DNA of 64,000 bases from UBA7332 sp051648105 (GTDB lineage: Bacteria; Bacteroidota; Bacteroidia; Bacteroidales; UBA7332). Shown here one piece after another: positions 61,222 to 64,000 of the stretch. Position 1 is the stretch's first letter. Every line of letters starts with the position of its first letter. The DNA lies in the NCBI GenBank assembly GCA_051648105.1, contig JBOFEN010000101.1:1-64000 (forward strand), in the 5' to 3' direction. A program made the translations under genes and the position numbers. Below the pieces are notes generated by a model. That model had not been told where the DNA came from and ran no database searches. It saw nothing but the letters and a program-made list of their open reading frames with translations.

Positions 61222-62430
61222 ATGAGATTGAACCTTTACTCTTCTTTACTTATTCTTTTTTCTATAATATTCAGTAGCGTTAAAGCAGAGGATAGAATTG
61301 ACACAACATATTTTGATAAAGATTGGAAAGTGATTAATAATAAGCAGTTTGCTGATTATTATAGGTATTCTCTTATTCCTGAGAATAGTAATTCAAAGAA
61401 GATTTTTAGAAGTTATTATTTTACTGGTGAGCTTGAGTCAATAGGCGGCTTTATATCTTTGAGTGATACGAATGACTCTCTTTCAGTTTTTGAAGGGGAG
61501 GTTATTGGGTATTTTAGAAATGGGAAGATGTCATATAAACGCATATATAGTGATGGTAAAGCTAATGGTGTATTTATTGATTATAGTGAAGATGAGTTGA
61601 TAAAATGTCAAGGCACATTACTTGACGGAGAGCTAAATGGGTTATATACTGAGTTTTATAAAGATGGGGGATTTATGCAGATTGAGTATCTTAATGGAAG
61701 ACCCAAGTATGATTACTACCTTATGAGTAATGTTGAAGGATATATGCTAAGATATTCAGTATTTGATGATAGCCCTATTTGGGAGCAGCCAATTATTGAT
61801 GAGCGTAAAACTGACTATAGAGACGGTAAACAATGGCAGTTTTATAATAAAAACGGGTTGATGGTTGCGATTTCAAATACACCAATAAAGGATTATGGAA
61901 GTTGGCATAAAGTAGATATACTTATTACAAATAACTCAAAGGAGATATTAGAGTTTGATAGTGATAGCCTTTCATCATATTCAATTAATAAGTATGGATC
62001 ACCTACATTATTACCTGTTTGGTCAAGTGATATGTATTTGGCGAAGGTGAGAAGAGTTCAGAATGTTAACACAGCAATAGGAATAATATCAGATGGGCTG
62101 GCGGCATCATTTGCAGGACAATCAACCTCGATTTCTTATACAAATAGTCCAGGAAAAACTGGGACTGCAATAACTAGAACATATAGCTATAATTCAGCTG
62201 TTGCTTATCAAACTCAGGTTCTTTCACGTAGTTGGCTTTCATCTGTTGAAAATCAGCAGATGAACATACGAGATATAAAAGAGCAGGGCTATTTAAAAAG
62301 GAATACGATTTATCCAGGAGAAACAATATCAGGTTACATTCATATCGAAAGGATTTCATGGGATAGACTATATGTAAATCTTAAGATGAATGATATAACC
62401 TATATGTTTGATTGGAATAATAAAAGGTAA
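61222..62430 (+). CDS. Exported protein with MORN-like repeats
   Basis: 402 residues with a signal peptide (MRLNLYSSLLILFSIIFSSV). The first ~200 residues contain MORN/YwqK-type units: YYFTGELESIGGFISL, EVIGYFRNGKMSYKRIYSDG, TLLDGELNGLYTEFYKDGG and KQWQFYNKNGLMVAI. The second half has a separate beta-domain (DILITNNSKEILEFDSDSLS) and a Ser/Thr-rich stretch. Role unknown. The base composition is somewhat more AT-rich than the neighbours by eye. Followed by oxyR with its own promoter. Confidence 0.65.
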   Translation: MRLNLYSSLLILFSIIFSSVKAEDRIDTTYFDKDWKVINNKQFADYYRYSLIPENSNSKKIFRSYYFTGELESIGGFISLSDTNDSLSVFEGEVIGYFRNGKMSYKRIYSDGKANGVFIDYSEDELIKCQGTLLDGELNGLYTEFYKDGGFMQIEYLNGRPKYDYYLMSNVEGYMLRYSVFDDSPIWEQPIIDERKTDYRDGKQWQFYNKNGLMVAISNTPIKDYGSWHKVDILITNNSKEILEFDSDSLSSYSINKYGSPTLLPVWSSDMYLAKVRRVQNVNTAIGIISDGLAASFAGQSTSISYTNSPGKTGTAITRTYSYNSAVAYQTQVLSRSWLSSVENQQMNIRDIKEQGYLKRNTIYPGETISGYIHIERISWDRLYVNLKMNDITYMFDWNNKR

Positions 62431-62463
62431 TCATCTCAATAGCTATTGTCTACTATCTTTTGT

Positions 62464-62471
62464 TAGCTTTG
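62464..62471 (+). promoter_or_regulatory. -7 box (TAGCTTTG) of oxyR
   Basis: Perfect TAnnTTTG 22 bases before the oxyR ATG. Confidence 0.5.
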
Positions 62472-62493
62472 CGTATAACATAAATCCTAATAG

Positions 62494-63420
62494 ATGACAC
62501 TACAACAGTTTGAATATATATTAGCGGTAGATCAGTTTCGTCACTTTGCAAAGGCAGCAGATTACTGCTGTGTAACTCAACCAACACTAAGTACCATGAT
62601 ACAGAAGTTGGAGGATGAGCTAGAGGTGAAGATCTTTGATCGCAAGCAGCAGCCTATATGTCCAACGGCAATAGGAGTACATATAATAGAGCAAGCAAGA
62701 GTAATACTATCACAAGTTAATCAGATACCAGATATAATAAAGGAGTCACAGAATTCACTCTCTGGAAGCTTCAAGCTAGGTATCCTACCAACAATAGCTC
62801 CATATCTCCTTCCACGATTCTTCCCAAATCTAACAAAGCGATACCCTGAGTTAGATTTGAGAGTCATAGAGATGAAGACAAGTGAGATAAAGCAGAGTTT
62901 GCTGAGTGGTGATATTGATGCTGGTATAGTAGCCAATCTAACAGATATGGAGCAGTTCAATAAAAGTACCCTTTTTTATGAACAGTTCTTTGCATATGTT
63001 GCACCAAATCAACCAATAGCCCAAAGAGACATTATTCGTAGTTCAGACCTCTCAGGTGAGGAGCTTTGGCTTCTTGACGAAGGTCACTGTTTTCGTGATC
63101 AATTGGTACGCTTTTGTCAAATAAAGAGTGCGCAAGCGAGCCAATTGGCATATAGTCTGGGGAGTATGGAGACATTTATGCGTATGGTTGAGAGTGGGAG
63201 AGGGGTAACCTTCATTCCAGAGTTGGCTACAATGCAACTCAGCGAAAAGCAAAAGGAGTTGGTTCGTCCATTTGCTATACCAACACCAGCAAGGGAGATT
63301 ATTCTATTGACTCACCCGAACTTTATACGTCATACACTTCTAGAGAGACTTATAGCTGAAATTCAGGCTTCTGTACCCCGAGAGATGCATACCATTAAGC
63401 CTTCTCAGATGGTTGTATAG
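62494..63420 (+). CDS. oxyR: Hydrogen-peroxide-sensing LysR-type regulator OxyR
   Basis: 308 residues. N-terminal LysR helix-turn-helix (MTLQQFEYILAVDQFRHFAK, QPTLSTMIQKLEDELEVKIF). The redox cysteines Cys199 and Cys208 are in EGHCFRDQLVRFCQ, the same numbers as in E. coli OxyR, and form the peroxide-triggered disulfide. It activates peroxide defence. The next gene is ahpC on the same strand, with a candidate OxyR site across the oxyR stop codon. Confidence 0.95.
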   Translation: MTLQQFEYILAVDQFRHFAKAADYCCVTQPTLSTMIQKLEDELEVKIFDRKQQPICPTAIGVHIIEQARVILSQVNQIPDIIKESQNSLSGSFKLGILPTIAPYLLPRFFPNLTKRYPELDLRVIEMKTSEIKQSLLSGDIDAGIVANLTDMEQFNKSTLFYEQFFAYVAPNQPIAQRDIIRSSDLSGEELWLLDEGHCFRDQLVRFCQIKSAQASQLAYSLGSMETFMRMVESGRGVTFIPELATMQLSEKQKELVRPFAIPTPAREIILLTHPNFIRHTLLERLIAEIQASVPREMHTIKPSQMVV

Positions 63421-63431
63421 ATTTTATCTAT
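63417..63431. promoter_or_regulatory. Candidate OxyR-binding element upstream of ahpC
   Basis: ATAGATTTTATCTAT fits the core of the E. coli OxyR consensus ATAGnTnnnAnCTAT at every fixed position. It overlaps the oxyR stop codon and lies about 55 bases before the ahpC -7 box. A weaker second element (ATAAAACCAATCAAT) begins 21 bases further on. Confidence 0.55.
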
Positions 63432-63484
63432 CGGCCCATAAAACCAATCAATTGGAATCTTTGCTCTGGAGATAATTATTGCTT

Positions 63485-63492
63485 TACTTTTG
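63485..63492 (+). promoter_or_regulatory. -7 box (TACTTTTG) of ahpC
   Basis: Perfect TAnnTTTG, 39 bases before the ahpC ATG. Confidence 0.55.
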
Positions 63493-63531
63493 TATCGGTA
63501 ATCAATTAATAAACAATAAAAATATAAAGAT

Positions 63532-64000
63532 ATGCAACCGATAATTAATTCACAACTACCAGTTTTCAAAGTACAAGCATTCCACAACGGAGCATTCAAA
63601 ACAGTATCAAGCGATGATGTTCTAGGCAAATGGGCTATCTTCTTTTTCTACCCAGCAGACTTCACTTTTGTGTGTCCAACAGAGCTTGTTGACCTGGCAG
63701 ATAAGTATGCTAAACTACAAGAGATGGGTGTAGAGGTTTACTCAGTAAGTACAGACTCACACTTCGTGCACAAAGCATGGCATGACGCTTCGGATAGCAT
63801 CCGTAAGATCAACTACCCAATGTTGGCAGATACAACAGGTGCATTAAGTCGCGCTTTCGGTGTGATGATCGAAGAGGATGGTATGGCATACCGCGGTACT
63901 TTCGTTGTAAATCCAGAGGGTAAAATAAAGGTTGCAGAGATTCAAGATAATAGCATTGGTCGTAATGCAGACGAACTAGTTAGAAAAGTTTCAGCAGCAC
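63532..64000 (+). CDS. ahpC: Alkyl hydroperoxide reductase AhpC (partial, N-terminal 156 residues)
   Basis: Typical 2-Cys peroxiredoxin. Start MQPIINSQLPVFKVQAFHNG; peroxidatic Cys48 in FYPADFTFVCPTEL; then STDSHFVHKAWHD, and RGTFVVNPEGKIKVAEIQDN. The resolving cysteine near residue 165 lies past the right edge, and the gene is cut there. AhpC reduces peroxides with AhpF as electron donor. Located right after oxyR with its own promoter and candidate OxyR site. Confidence 0.97.
   Translation, partial: MQPIINSQLPVFKVQAFHNGAFKTVSSDDVLGKWAIFFFYPADFTFVCPTELVDLADKYAKLQEMGVEVYSVSTDSHFVHKAWHDASDSIRKINYPMLADTTGALSRAFGVMIEEDGMAYRGTFVVNPEGKIKVAEIQDNSIGRNADELVRKVSAA

Overview
The window is AT-rich chromosomal DNA from a member of the Bacteroidales (phylum Bacteroidota). 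Four kinds of evidence support this. Promoters follow the TAnnTTTG -7 pattern of this phylum. There is a SusC/SusD glycan-uptake locus. The type IX secretion gene porQ sits next to cmk and ispH. Lineage-restricted families such as DUF4251 and BACON are present. I cannot name a genus.

Left part (1-12,700): the 5' end of a PfkB-family sugar/nucleoside kinase, two identical tRNA-Asn genes, a zinc-ribbon Nudix hydrolase, then a rightward block of a 999-aa TPR protein, an outer-membrane beta-barrel protein, topA, and a very large SNF2 helicase. A long non-coding region (12,755-14,010) follows. It holds the first copy of a ~1.05 kb repeat whose inverted second copy lies at 54.4-55.4 kb.

Middle (14,000-35,000): a fused [FeFe] hydrogenase, groES-groEL, a DUF308 membrane protein, a FAD-dependent dehydrogenase, a quinone reductase-like flavoprotein, porQ-cmk-ispH, recQ, RNase P RNA (rnpB), an AraC regulator followed by a frameshifted class A beta-lactamase, a membrane-anchored UvrD-type helicase, and an aldo/keto reductase with an HxlR regulator.

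Right part (35,000-64,000): a leftward polysaccharide utilization locus runs SusC, SusD, a surface glycan-binding lipoprotein, a GH16 endo-glucanase and a GH3 beta-glucosidase. Its neighbour is a membrane-spanning one-component regulator with a LuxR-type output. The enzyme pair GH16 plus GH3 suggests a beta-glucan (laminarin- or lichenan-like) target. After it come copA, an SGNH hydrolase, a NahK-like kinase, a sugar O-acetyltransferase, aqpZ, repeat copy 2, and a probable nitrosative-stress locus (di-iron repair protein Ric, a Crp/Fnr regulator and a MATE exporter). Several lipoproteins follow, and the window ends in oxyR-ahpC, cut by the right edge.

The most unusual structure is the repeat. 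Each copy carries two ~345-bp modules with the same frame, bounded by direct CTCACAGAGT repeats. One module is studded with the 10-mer GTGTAGATAG and its complement. The other carries GTGGCGATAG at the corresponding places and orientations. A two-base change has therefore been made in concert at up to seven sites per module. I do not recognise this element from a described family. Other points worth checking are the templated-looking frameshift in the beta-lactamase, the cysteine-less NuoF-like domain fused to the hydrogenase, the helicase domain layout, and the well-placed candidate operators at ric, ahpC and the aldo/keto reductase.
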